Notes: generated by a model from the letters alone, not told the origin. A DNA stretch of 6,304 nucleotides from SYFY01 sp031385325 (GCA_031385325.1 JANNBJ010000182.1:1-6304), one strand, 5' to 3'; shown: positions 1 to 5,914, numbered from the stretch's first letter. Program-made: numbers and translations.

Positions 1-79
1 GGGAGGGATTCGAACCCTCGATACGTTACCGTATACACACTTTCCAGGCGTGCTCCTTCAGCCGCTCGGACACCTCTCC
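1..79 (-). tRNA. tRNA-Ser(GGA), 3' end cut by window edge
   Basis: This is a serine-accepting type II tRNA read on the minus strand, starting GGAGAGG at 79. The anticodon loop CUGGAAA places the anticodon GGA at 43-45, which reads UCC and UCU codons. A long variable arm around 21-35 (UACGGUAACGUA) marks it as a serine-type tRNA. The T arm, GAGGG-UUCGAAU-CCCUC, lies at 3-19. Only the first two bases of the 3' acceptor strand are visible; the 5' acceptor GGAGAGG predicts CCUCUCC beyond the edge. The body is very close to the E. coli serine GGA tRNA as I remember it. It lies 13 nt downstream of the SRP RNA on the same strand, so the two are probably processed from one transcript. Confidence 0.96.
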
Positions 80-92
80 GTATAAAACTGGC

Positions 93-202
93 GGCGACCC
101 ACACAGCCACACCTCGGCACACGCATCAGTCATTACCGTTGCTCCCTTCCGGGCCTGGCGGGGTTCACAACCTGTCGTTGCGAGGGGACCGGGTGGGTCA
201 CC
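93..202 (-). ncRNA. ffs: 4.5S-type signal recognition particle RNA
   Basis: This is the RNA core of the bacterial signal recognition particle. It binds Ffh and FtsY and directs co-translational insertion of membrane proteins. On the minus strand, the conserved apical domain reads CCAGGCCCGGAAGGGAGCAA, with the GGAA tetraloop at 147-150 closed by CCC/GGG and followed by the AGCA symmetric-loop side. The ends were set by the terminal helix: GGUGACCCAC (202-193) pairs fully, with one G.U, with GUGGGUCGCC (102-93). The resulting length of 110 nt suits the short proteobacterial form. The mature ends are inferred from pairing; a short 5' leader removed by RNase P is likely. A weak -10-like TAGCAT at 221-216 could serve it, but no convincing -35 is visible. 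The tRNA-Ser gene follows after 13 nt. Confidence 0.95.
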
Positions 203-231
203 ATAAGAGCGCGGTATGCTAGCGGCATTCA

Positions 232-266
232 GAGGCGAATTCACGGAGAAGTTTCGCCTTCGCCTC
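232..266. repeat. 8-bp inverted repeat between tetR and ffs
   Basis: GAGGCGAA at 232-239 is repeated inverted as TTCGCCTC at 259-266, with a 19-nt loop. A second TTCGCC at 253-258 gives an alternative, tighter pairing. It lies in the 73-bp gap between the tetR stop codon and the 5' end of ffs, both read on the minus strand. It could be a tetR transcript end structure, but no run of T follows it on the minus strand, so I do not call it an intrinsic terminator. It also lies where the -35 region of an ffs promoter would be expected. Confidence 0.4.
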
Positions 267-275
267 GAGAGCCAC

Positions 276-974
276 TCAGAGGTAAGGGCTGTCTCTCAAT
301 TCAAGCTGCATCGCCTTGCCCGTTTCAATCGCTCGATCATGGGTATACCCGCTGGTCACCGCTGCCAGCATCAGGGCGATATCGTGTTTGGTCACCTGAT
401 TGGTGACATCCAGCGACACGTGGGAGAGCCACGGGGCCTGATAGATCGGATTCACCTGCCGATCAATCAGGCTTGAAATCAAGCCGATATTGACCCAATC
501 GAGAAAATCCCCTTCCGAGTGAATCTGGTCGATCGCACGACGATAGGTAGCCTTGCGGATGGTGGTGAATGTGGAGCTGTCCGTCTGGGTAAAGATCGGC
601 ATCGCTGCTTTGGCGTAGGCCCAGTGTTCACGCGTCAGATCCGCCACGCGATCGATGATAAAGAGCAGCCGGTCAAAACCCTTCGCAACAGGTTCAGCAT
701 CAATCGCCGTGTACAGCGCATGGAACATCTCCTCCACCGCCGTACGCAGCAGTTCTTCCTTGCTGCCAAATTGATAGTACAAGGTCTTCGGCGTCACTTT
801 GGCGTGCCGGGCAAGCTCCCGCATATTCACGCCTTCATAGCCATTTGTCGTGATCAACGATCGGGCTTCCGCCAGAATGACCTCCCGTAACCGGAGTTGG
901 CGCGTGGTGAATTGCCGAGGCGGCGATTGATACAAATCGACATCCTTCGCCGGCTCCTCGTAACCTCTGTTCAT
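276..974 (-). CDS. TetR/AcrR-family transcriptional regulator
   Basis: This is a 232-residue DNA-binding regulator of the TetR family, which act as dimers and usually repress by binding a palindromic operator that a small ligand releases. The N-terminal three-helix DNA-binding domain spans about residues 26-75. It contains the family signature: a first helix (REVILAEARSLI), then NGYEGVNMRELARHAKVTP, with recognition helix TPKTLYYQF at 61-69 followed by GSKEELL. The rest is a helical ligand and dimer domain too divergent to name a ligand. The 232-residue length is slightly long for the family because of about 25 extra N-terminal residues. The ATG at 974 has no clear Shine-Dalgarno sequence (it follows an A-run); a TTG at residue 14 lies just after GAAGGA and is an alternative start. 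The gene is divergent from the TonB-dependent receptor, which is the natural candidate target, but that is inference. Confidence 0.93.
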   Translation of the reverse strand: MNRGYEEPAKDVDLYQSPPRQFTTRQLRLREVILAEARSLITTNGYEGVNMRELARHAKVTPKTLYYQFGSKEELLRTAVEEMFHALYTAIDAEPVAKGFDRLLFIIDRVADLTREHWAYAKAAMPIFTQTDSSTFTTIRKATYRRAIDQIHSEGDFLDWVNIGLISSLIDRQVNPIYQAPWLSHVSLDVTNQVTKHDIALMLAAVTSGYTHDRAIETGKAMQLELRDSPYL

Positions 975-1068
975 ATATTTTTTTCCCGAACCTTCAAAAA
1001 CGGCAGTCCCAATTGTGCTGCGTCAGATCCTTCACACACAATATTGAGCAGTCAACGCGGTAGTTTTT

Positions 1069-1082
1069 ATATTAATCAATAT
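1069..1082. promoter_or_regulatory. AT-rich palindrome, candidate operator
   Basis: ATATTAATCAATAT has 5-bp perfectly inverted arms (ATATT/AATAT) around a 4-bp centre. It lies in the AT-rich core of the tetR-receptor divergent region, a usual place for a TetR-family operator. TetR operators are often longer than this, and A/T-rich DNA gives such palindromes easily, so this is only a candidate. It is about 170 bp upstream of the best receptor promoter, which would be far for simple repression of that promoter. It lies closer to where a tetR promoter would be. Confidence 0.25.
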
Positions 1083-1252
1083 CATGACAATTACTTCATA
1101 TATTATTGTTTTTTATACACATATTACCAGTTCAACGCCCACGATAGCCTCTGCAACCCGACTGCGAGTGCCTGAAACACGCCACGTCGCAAGTCATGAT
1201 TCGAGCCAAAAATCTGCGTAGTACGAAAGTTGTTTCCGGACTTCGATGGTGT

Positions 1253-1280
1253 TTGACCCTGTGAAATATAACTCGATATA
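1253..1280 (+). promoter_or_regulatory. Likely sigma70-type promoter of the receptor gene
   Basis: TTGACC (1253-1258) matches the -35 consensus at five of six bases. It is separated by 16 bp from GATATA (1275-1280), a fair -10. Transcription would start near 1287, leaving a leader of about 34 nt. A second -10-like TATAAC at 1267-1272 lacks a good -35. Overlapping the predicted start, CTCCC (1281-1285) is inverted as GGGAG (1294-1298), which could be an operator or a short leader hairpin. The ribosome binding site GAGAGGA (1307-1313) lies 7 nt before the ATG. Confidence 0.5.
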
Positions 1281-1320
1281 CTCCCGGAGCCTTGGGAGAG
1301 ATTAACGAGAGGATTCCAAT

Positions 1321-3744
1321 ATGTTCAAGCGTCGATCGACGTGGGCGGCCCTGCCGCTCGTCGCAGGGTTACCTGCGGCGGTTATCATGTTCAGTACTGG
1401 GTTGATTCTGCCTGCGGTTGCCGCAGCAGAAGAAGCAGTAGATTCCCGCAATGTCGGGATTGAAGAAGTCGTTGTTACCGCACGTAAACGCGAAGAAGCG
1501 TCTCAGGACGTTCCGGTTGCGATTACCGCACTTTCCGAAGAGCTGTTCAGCTCAACCATTCGTGAACTGCGCGACATCAACGGTTATGCCCCCAACGTTG
1601 ACTTCGGCGAGAACGGTAGCCGGGGCGGTGGCGGCGGTGCCATTCAGATCCGCGGTATCAGCGCAACCCGAACCGACGACAACTCCTTTGACTCACCGAT
1701 TGGCGTGATGATCGACGGGATTTACCTCGGTTCACTGGCTGGCCAGAACCTTGAGAACTTTGACCTCGAGCGCGTAGAAATCCTCCGTGGCCCACAGGGC
1801 ACCCTGTTCGGCAAGAACACAGTGGGTGGTGTGATTCACGTCATCCGTTCCCGTCCAACCGGTGAACTCGGTGCGCGTACCAGGCTCACCTTGGGTGACG
1901 ACGGTTTTCGCGAGCTGAACCTCGTGGGCAACGCACCAATCATGCAGGACACGCTGGCCCTCAAACTGTTTGGCAACCTGTCGGAAGACAACGGCTTCAT
2001 CAAGAACGTAACCATCGGTGGCCATAGCGCCAAGAAAGATTACAAAAACTATGGTGCAACGCTGCTGTTCACCCCGATCGACGCTTTCGAAGCGACGTTG
2101 ACGATCGAGAAGTTCAAGGATGAAGGCACACTGGATGCGTTCCACACTAACTACAACGTTCAGGGCGGTGTCATTCCGTTTTCCGGTAACCCGAACGACA
2201 CCAACTTCTTTGACACGAACCGTGCGGCACCCGGCAATCAAGGCTTCTTGAACTGCGCGCTCTTCCCTTCGACCTGCCGCACCAGCCTGAAGCGACCAAG
2301 CGTCTCAGAAAACAACACCGAAAACGAAGCGCTACTGGATACGGACGCGTATACGTTGAACATGAGCTACGATCTGAACGAAAACCTGCAGCTCATCTCG
2401 ATCACCGGATATCGCAAGCAGAATGAGTATCGAATATTCGACTTCGACGGATCTTCTGCGCCATTCATCACCATCGAACGTTTCAACGACTACGACCAGT
2501 TCAGCCAGGAACTGCGAGTTGACGGCACGTACGAAAACGTGAAGTTCAGCGTGGGGGGTCACTTGTGGAATAGCGAGTTCACACAGGACTGGATCACTGG
2601 AGGTCGGTTCTGGGCAACCTTGTTTGGCGCAGTTGCCTACAACCCTGCGTTGTATGGTGCGTGCGTGGCGCGTGTCTTTACGGTGGCTTGTGACAGTGGT
2701 CTGACGCAGGTCGAAACCGGTGGCGACGTCAACCAGATCCTGTACGAAACCCAGGAGACTGACTCCATCGCCTTCTTCGGTCAGGTCGACTACACCTTCC
2801 TCGAGAAGTTCACTGCGACCGCAGGTATCCGCTACACGAAGGAGAAGAAGGACTTCACCGCTGGGCAGGCCTATCTCACAAACGTTGCCCGTTCGCGGCT
2901 GCGCAACTTCCCTGAGTACACCAACCTCAAGCGAACCTGGAAAGACGCTTCGCTGAAGTTTGGTTTGTCGTATCAGATCAATGACGACGCACTGGCCTAT
3001 GTTTCCTACTCCGAAGGCTTCCATTCCGGCGGCTTCTTCGGTGTGAACCAGAACATTCGCGACTTCAATCGTGACCAGTACGATCCCGAATACGGCAAGT
3101 CATGGGAAGCGAGCATCAAGAGCCAGTGGCTGGACAACCATCTGCGTGTCAACGCGACCCTGTTCCTCAACAAGTTCACGGACAAGCAGGAAAGTTCAGT
3201 TCAGGTTGACAATGACACCCGAACCGTTGCGACCGTATTCGATAACGTCGCCGATGCCGAGTACAAAGGCTTCGAGCTCGAAACCCAATACGTGTTCAAC
3301 GAATACTTCCGGGCGTTCGTCAACTACGGCTATCTGGATGCCAAGTACAAGAGTTTCTTCACGGACATCAACGCGGCTGATGGCGTAACCAATATTGTCG
3401 ACGCATCCTTCCTGAAGCCACGCAACGCTCCGGATTCCACGATCGGAATCGGTGGTACCGTCTCGATTCCTGCTGGTGCAGGCACCGTGGAACTGTTCGC
3501 CAAGTACGCGTTCATCGACAAAGTCGAATCCAGTTTGGTCAATGCACCCCAGGGTCAAGTCGATACACGCAAAGACGTCACTGCTTCGGTCGGCTACTAC
3601 GCCGAGCAATGGTCGGTGTCGATCTTTGGTCGCAATCTGACCGACGAGCGTTATGAGATCTTCGTTCCAATCGCAACCCTGTTTGCTGTTGGCAACGTGA
3701 ACCGCCCGCGATTCTTCGGAGTCGAGGCGAGATACGACTTCTGA
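1321..3744 (+). CDS. TonB-dependent outer-membrane receptor
   Basis: This is an 807-residue outer-membrane active transporter powered by TonB-ExbB-ExbD. The substrate is unknown; relatives take up siderophores, vitamins, oligosaccharides or other large molecules. Residues 1-36 form a signal peptide: basic start, long hydrophobic stretch, and cleavage near AVAAA. The TonB box IEEVVVTARKREE starts at residue 47. The plug domain runs to about residue 170 and includes IQIRG (108-112), VMIDGIYLG (129-137) and the signature DLERVEILRGPQGTLFGKN at 148-166. The rest is a 22-strand-type barrel ending in NLTDERY and a terminal aromatic (GVEARYDF), the sorting signal for Bam. Two close cysteine pairs, 312/319 and 448/457, probably form disulfides in surface loops. 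A strong GAGAGGA site 7 nt before the ATG supports this start. It appears monocistronic, with its own promoter and terminator, and diverges from the TetR gene. Confidence 0.97.
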   Translation: MFKRRSTWAALPLVAGLPAAVIMFSTGLILPAVAAAEEAVDSRNVGIEEVVVTARKREEASQDVPVAITALSEELFSSTIRELRDINGYAPNVDFGENGSRGGGGGAIQIRGISATRTDDNSFDSPIGVMIDGIYLGSLAGQNLENFDLERVEILRGPQGTLFGKNTVGGVIHVIRSRPTGELGARTRLTLGDDGFRELNLVGNAPIMQDTLALKLFGNLSEDNGFIKNVTIGGHSAKKDYKNYGATLLFTPIDAFEATLTIEKFKDEGTLDAFHTNYNVQGGVIPFSGNPNDTNFFDTNRAAPGNQGFLNCALFPSTCRTSLKRPSVSENNTENEALLDTDAYTLNMSYDLNENLQLISITGYRKQNEYRIFDFDGSSAPFITIERFNDYDQFSQELRVDGTYENVKFSVGGHLWNSEFTQDWITGGRFWATLFGAVAYNPALYGACVARVFTVACDSGLTQVETGGDVNQILYETQETDSIAFFGQVDYTFLEKFTATAGIRYTKEKKDFTAGQAYLTNVARSRLRNFPEYTNLKRTWKDASLKFGLSYQINDDALAYVSYSEGFHSGGFFGVNQNIRDFNRDQYDPEYGKSWEASIKSQWLDNHLRVNATLFLNKFTDKQESSVQVDNDTRTVATVFDNVADAEYKGFELETQYVFNEYFRAFVNYGYLDAKYKSFFTDINAADGVTNIVDASFLKPRNAPDSTIGIGGTVSIPAGAGTVELFAKYAFIDKVESSLVNAPQGQVDTRKDVTASVGYYAEQWSVSIFGRNLTDERYEIFVPIATLFAVGNVNRPRFFGVEARYDF

Positions 3745-3784
3745 TTAACGCTTGAGCGCAGCGCTGGCCCCTGGTCCGCGCGAC

Positions 3785-3822
3785 AAATGAAACGCCCGGC
3801 TCTCGCTGGGCGTTTTCATTTT
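3785..3822 (+). terminator. Intrinsic terminator after the receptor gene
   Basis: AAATGAAACGCCC (3785-3797) pairs with GGGCGTTTTCATTT (3808-3821) across the loop GGCTCTCGCT. This gives a GC-rich core (CGCCC/GGGCG) extended by an A/T stem, with TTTTCATTTT on the 3' side. It starts 40 bp after the receptor stop codon, as expected for a rho-independent terminator. The outer A/T arms also give a T-rich tail on the minus strand, so it may work weakly in both directions. Confidence 0.85.
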
Positions 3823-3884
3823 GGTCCCCCGCCCCGCCATTCCTTTTCTCAAGCCAATCATCCGGCAGAATCGCAACCCCCATC

Positions 3885-3890
3885 TATACT
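3885..3890 (+). promoter_or_regulatory. Candidate -10 element for the membrane-protein gene
   Basis: TATACT is a five-of-six match to the -10 consensus and lies 17 bp before the ATG at 3908. Transcription would therefore start about 10 nt before the coding sequence, giving a very short leader. The expected -35 position (about 3861-3867, TCCGGCA) is poor. There is also no clear Shine-Dalgarno sequence before this ATG, which fits a near-leaderless mRNA, but this is uncertain. Confidence 0.35.
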
Positions 3891-3907
3891 TCAAGCCATA
3901 GCAGCTG

Positions 3908-4612
3908 ATGGACGATTGGCGCGTGGTTCTGTCCACCTTTGTTCTGGTTCAACTCGGGATCTGTGTACTCGGCACGGGCATCGTGTACTTCATGCATGCG
4001 CGTCGATTGCGCGCTGAACGACGCATCGCCTTCGATGCCTGGGAGCAGGCCACTTCCTCAATGGCGGACAACGCGGGTGACGAGGCGCATAAAAGCTGGC
4101 TTGCCGAGCGCGCTTCTGCCATCACTGGTGAAGAACCCGTAAACCTGGTTCGCAAGCTTGTACTGGACCAGGAACAAAAAGACGGCAGAACACTTGGAAA
4201 ACTACTGCAGCCGTTCCTGATGCCTGCAGGTTTACGTGATGACTGGGCGCGTCTACGCGCTGAACAAGTGACTCAAATAGTCGATCTCGTGGCGAACTTG
4301 CCGTCTGCCGCCCGCTTTGCCCTCAAGGAGTTTGAACACTACGCGATTGTCGATACCCAACTCGATTACAAGCCGCATAACTTACCGGCGATGCCAGAAG
4401 GCAGCACCGACAGCGAATCTGGCTCCCTCGCCGAAGAGAACGCAGCACTCAAGGCAGAGCTCGCCTCGGTACTGGCAGGTACCGACGACGATCTGCGCCG
4501 GATGCTGAAACAGTTCACCCAGGACAGCCGTGAAATGATGGGCTGCATTCAACAGCTGGAAAAAGAAAACCAGACGCTCAAGGCGTCACTTGATAAAGCA
4601 CAGGCTGCGTGA
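3908..4612 (+). CDS. Single-pass membrane protein with C-terminal coiled coil, function unknown
   Basis: I do not recognise this 234-residue protein. Residues 6-28 are a clear hydrophobic segment (VVLSTFVLVQLGICVLGTGI...), preceded by acidic MDDWR and followed by basic HARRLRAERR. By the positive-inside rule it should be an inner-membrane anchor with the bulk in the cytoplasm. Residues 60-150 are predicted helical and charged (for example QEQKDGRTLGKLLQPFLMP and DDWARLRAEQVTQIVDLV), and 155-172 form an acidic, Ser/Pro-rich linker. Residues 174-232 have heptad-like spacing of leucines (LAEENAALKAEL, then CIQQLEKENQTLKASL), indicating a coiled coil for oligomerisation or partner binding. The ATG at 3908 lacks a good ribosome binding site, but starting later would cut into the membrane segment. 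Codon use looks like that of its neighbours. It sits between the receptor terminator and convergent queF, so context gives no function. Confidence 0.85.
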   Translation: MDDWRVVLSTFVLVQLGICVLGTGIVYFMHARRLRAERRIAFDAWEQATSSMADNAGDEAHKSWLAERASAITGEEPVNLVRKLVLDQEQKDGRTLGKLLQPFLMPAGLRDDWARLRAEQVTQIVDLVANLPSAARFALKEFEHYAIVDTQLDYKPHNLPAMPEGSTDSESGSLAEENAALKAELASVLAGTDDDLRRMLKQFTQDSREMMGCIQQLEKENQTLKASLDKAQAA

Positions 4613-4619
4613 CTTCTCG

Positions 4620-5435
4620 CTATTGCCGCGGTAAACGAACCGGATTGGGCGGTTCACGATCCGATGACCGATACGGATTGATATCAAGCCCACCGCGCCG
4701 CTGAAAACATCCCATTACCGATAGTGTCTGCAGACCGCCGTGCCGCCACAGATCCATATAGATCTGCTCGATCACTGCCTCGTGAAAGCCCTGATGTTGT
4801 CGATAGCTGACGAGATATTGCAGCAATCCCTTGCGCGCCAATGGTGCACCTCGGTAGGTGATCCAGACCGTCGCATAATCCGGCTGCCCGGTGACCGGAC
4901 AAAGGCTGCGAAAGAGGTTGCTGTGCACACTTTCATTCACCACCGCATGTTCACCTTCGCTGCGTAACAAGCCAGCGTTGACGGTGTACTCGACCACATC
5001 ACAATCGATGTCGTCCAGGCAAATGCCTGGTAGCGTCGATGGGAGCGTTGACAATTGTCGCAGTGGCATCAACTCAACGGTCAAGGGTCCTCGCACGGCA
5101 AGTCGCATGTCGCTGTCCAGTGTCTTGAGGACATCGGCCTGTCCGTTGAAACGTGTTTGCGCGAACGAACCCAGGTAGAGCTTGAGGCTCTTGCTCTCAA
5201 CAATGCAGTGCGAGTTGCAGGGAATTCGCAGCCGCAGTCCTGCCACTACCGGCTTGCCGTGTCGATCCAGCCAGGTGAATTCGTAGCCATGCCAGATATC
5301 TTCGCCGTGCCATTCGAATTCGGCTGGCACGTTCAACAGGGTGCGTGCAGCACTGCGTGGCATTGAAAAGAGCAACGACGGCGTATACGTGTCGGTATAG
5401 GTGGTGGCTTGCCCCAAGGGACTTGAGTGTTCCAT
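4620..5435 (-). CDS. queF: NADPH-dependent 7-cyano-7-deazaguanine reductase (long form)
   Basis: QueF is a cytoplasmic enzyme that reduces the nitrile of preQ0 to the amine of preQ1 with two NADPH, the step before transfer into tRNA on the way to queuosine. This is the two-module long form (271 residues from this ATG), aligning by eye with E. coli QueF over its whole length. The following numbers count from the GTG described below. The QueF motif ESKSLKLYLGSF starts at 87 and is followed by QTRFN. The catalytic cysteine is Cys186 in SLCPVTGQPD, with Asp193 as the likely proton donor. Other markers are YLVSYRQHQGFHE (214-226) and RRGGLDINPYRS (253-264). The start is ambiguous. The ATG at 5435 gives MEHSSPLG, which suits Pseudomonas-like N-termini, with AGAGG 11 nt before it. 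An in-frame GTG at 5456 adds 7 residues and has GGAG 9 nt before it. The gene converges on the membrane-protein gene with 7 nt between stop codons. Confidence 0.96.
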   Translation of the reverse strand: MEHSSPLGQATTYTDTYTPSLLFSMPRSAARTLLNVPAEFEWHGEDIWHGYEFTWLDRHGKPVVAGLRLRIPCNSHCIVESKSLKLYLGSFAQTRFNGQADVLKTLDSDMRLAVRGPLTVELMPLRQLSTLPSTLPGICLDDIDCDVVEYTVNAGLLRSEGEHAVVNESVHSNLFRSLCPVTGQPDYATVWITYRGAPLARKGLLQYLVSYRQHQGFHEAVIEQIYMDLWRHGGLQTLSVMGCFQRRGGLDINPYRSSDREPPNPVRLPRQ

Positions 5436-5456
5436 CGAGATGCGGACCTCTGGCAC

Positions 5457-5649
5457 GTTTGGTCACTCCACGGCTGATTCTGGACGATAGCCACGCGCGG
5501 TTGTCCTGGCAGCCAATGAGCGACGCAGTGTGCAAAATATCCGACCAACGGTAACACCTGGGCGCTTGAGGCTCCGTTGTTCCGGCTTCGGTTTGTGCTG
5601 CCTCGCAGTCTGCGCAAAAACAGGATCATCGCTGCCCTGTCAGCATCTG
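5457..5649. other. Intergenic leader region upstream of queF
   Basis: About 190 bp lie between the queF start and the palindromic element. I see no recognisable gene; open frames here have no family features and are not preceded by ribosome binding sites. A GATATT on the minus strand near 5540-5535 could be a queF -10, but no good -35 accompanies it. I looked for a preQ1 riboswitch (a compact pseudoknot before the start codon) and did not see one. The region is otherwise unexplained. Confidence 0.4.
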
Positions 5650-5681
5650 GTGTCGTGAGTCGGTAATTCGCGTCATTTCAG
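5650..5681 (+). repeat. Left 32-bp terminal inverted repeat
   Basis: The arm starts GTGTCGTGAGTCGGTAATTC and ends TTTCAG. It is complementary to 5883-5914 at 30 of 32 positions. The other two, G5672/T5892 and T5676/G5888, are G.T oppositions that can wobble-pair on the plus strand. Confidence 0.92.
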
Positions 5682-5778
5682 CGAGTTCTGCAAGGTGTCT
5701 CGCAAGGCGCGGTTCGCAGCCAATGGCCGTAGCCCTTGGCAAGAGCCGTAACGCCGCCAGACGCCTTGCAGGACTCGC
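5681..5778 (+). repeat. Hairpin arm 1 of the palindromic element
   Basis: The base pairs GCGAGTTCTGCAAGGTGTCT (from 5681, stem to 5703) with 5756-5778, 20 of 23 positions complementary. Two of the differences are T.G wobbles (5687/5772 and 5696/5763) and one is C.C (5701/5758). Higher up, GGCG (5706-5709) pairs with CGCC (5752-5755) and CGG (5710-5712) with CCG (5746-5748). GCCAATGG (5719-5726) pairs with CCCTTGGC (5733-5740) with one mismatch, closing on loop CCGTAG. The arm is thus paired from base to tip. Confidence 0.85.
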
Positions 5779-5783
5779 CCATC

Positions 5784-5884
5784 GGGAGCCCCTGTCGTGG
5801 GCCGGCACGGCGTTGGACTCCTTGGCAATATAGCCCGATATTGCCGGCGGAATCCGTCTTGTGCTGCCCCACGACAGGGGCTCT
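5784..5884 (+). repeat. Hairpin arm 2 of the palindromic element
   Basis: GAGCCCCTGTCGTGGG (5786-5801) is perfectly inverted at 5868-5883. The stem continues through GCAC (5805-5808) with GTGC (5861-5864) and a mid-section rich in G.U pairs. It ends in GGCAATAT (5824-5831) with ATATTGCC (5838-5845) around loop AGCCCG. Its base contains TGTCGTG, also found at the tip of the outer terminal repeat, which hints that the two inverted repeats are related or that one element is nested in another. Confidence 0.85.
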
Positions 5885-5914
5885 GAAGTGATGCGAATTA
5901 CCGACTCACGACAC
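5883..5914 (-). repeat. Right 32-bp terminal inverted repeat
   Basis: Read on the minus strand from 5914, it starts GTGTCGTGAGTCGGTAATTC, identical to the left arm for 22 bases and at 30 of 32 overall. It ends 56 bp downstream of the acyl-CoA dehydrogenase stop codon. Confidence 0.92.

Larger units (their letters stand above)
975..1320. other. Divergent intergenic region, AT-rich core
   Basis: These 346 bp hold the upstream regions of both tetR (minus) and the receptor (plus). I see no credible gene in them. The stretch 1061-1130 has 13 G or C in 70 bases by hand count (about 19%), far below the flanking genes. It contains several A/T-rich inverted sequences. A perfect 8-bp palindrome, CAATATTG, lies at 1039-1046. 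On the minus strand, TTGACT at about 1056-1051 could be a tetR -35 element, but the -10 match at the right distance is poor. The region fits a curved or nucleoid-protein-bound control region or a regulator landing site; the sequence alone does not decide. Confidence 0.6.
5650..5914 (+). repeat. 265-bp Y-shaped palindromic element (MITE-like or structured RNA)
   Basis: The whole interval folds on itself. The outer arms 5650-5681 and 5883-5914 are a 32-bp terminal inverted repeat with 30 identical positions, the first 22 without a difference. Inside are two long imperfect hairpins, 5681-5778 and 5784-5884, meeting the outer stem in a three-way junction with only about five unpaired bases (5779-5783). 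No coding potential or transposase is visible, as for a miniature inverted-repeat element. However, a MITE normally needs only its ends, whereas here the interior is paired too. Both differences in the outer stem, and most in the hairpins, become G.U pairs on the plus strand. No clear target duplication is visible (left flank AGCATCTG, right flank TAGCCCGC). It lies between two minus-strand genes. I do not recognise the family. Confidence 0.8.

Noticed and set aside
26..244. Open frame of 72 codons on the minus strand across the tRNA-Ser and SRP RNA region
   Set aside because: Its C-terminal SERLKEHAWKVCI is simply the translated tRNA-Ser, a well-known false protein; the rest reads through ffs.
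1732..3024. Long minus-strand open frames (169 and 230 codons) inside the receptor gene
   Set aside because: They are antisense to a well-supported TonB-dependent receptor, have no family features, and arise from the codon bias of the real gene.
5436..5560. Possible preQ1 riboswitch before queF
   Set aside because: No compact hairpin with the A-rich tail and C-rich loop of known preQ1 classes could be found near the start codon.
5333..5629. 98-codon minus-strand open frame overlapping the queF start
   Set aside because: It overlaps the conserved N-terminal part of queF in another frame and has no recognisable motif.
5650..5914. Integron attC site
   Set aside because: The element is far longer than typical attC sites, has no recognisable R and L core boxes (GTTRRRY), and no cassette or integrase is visible.
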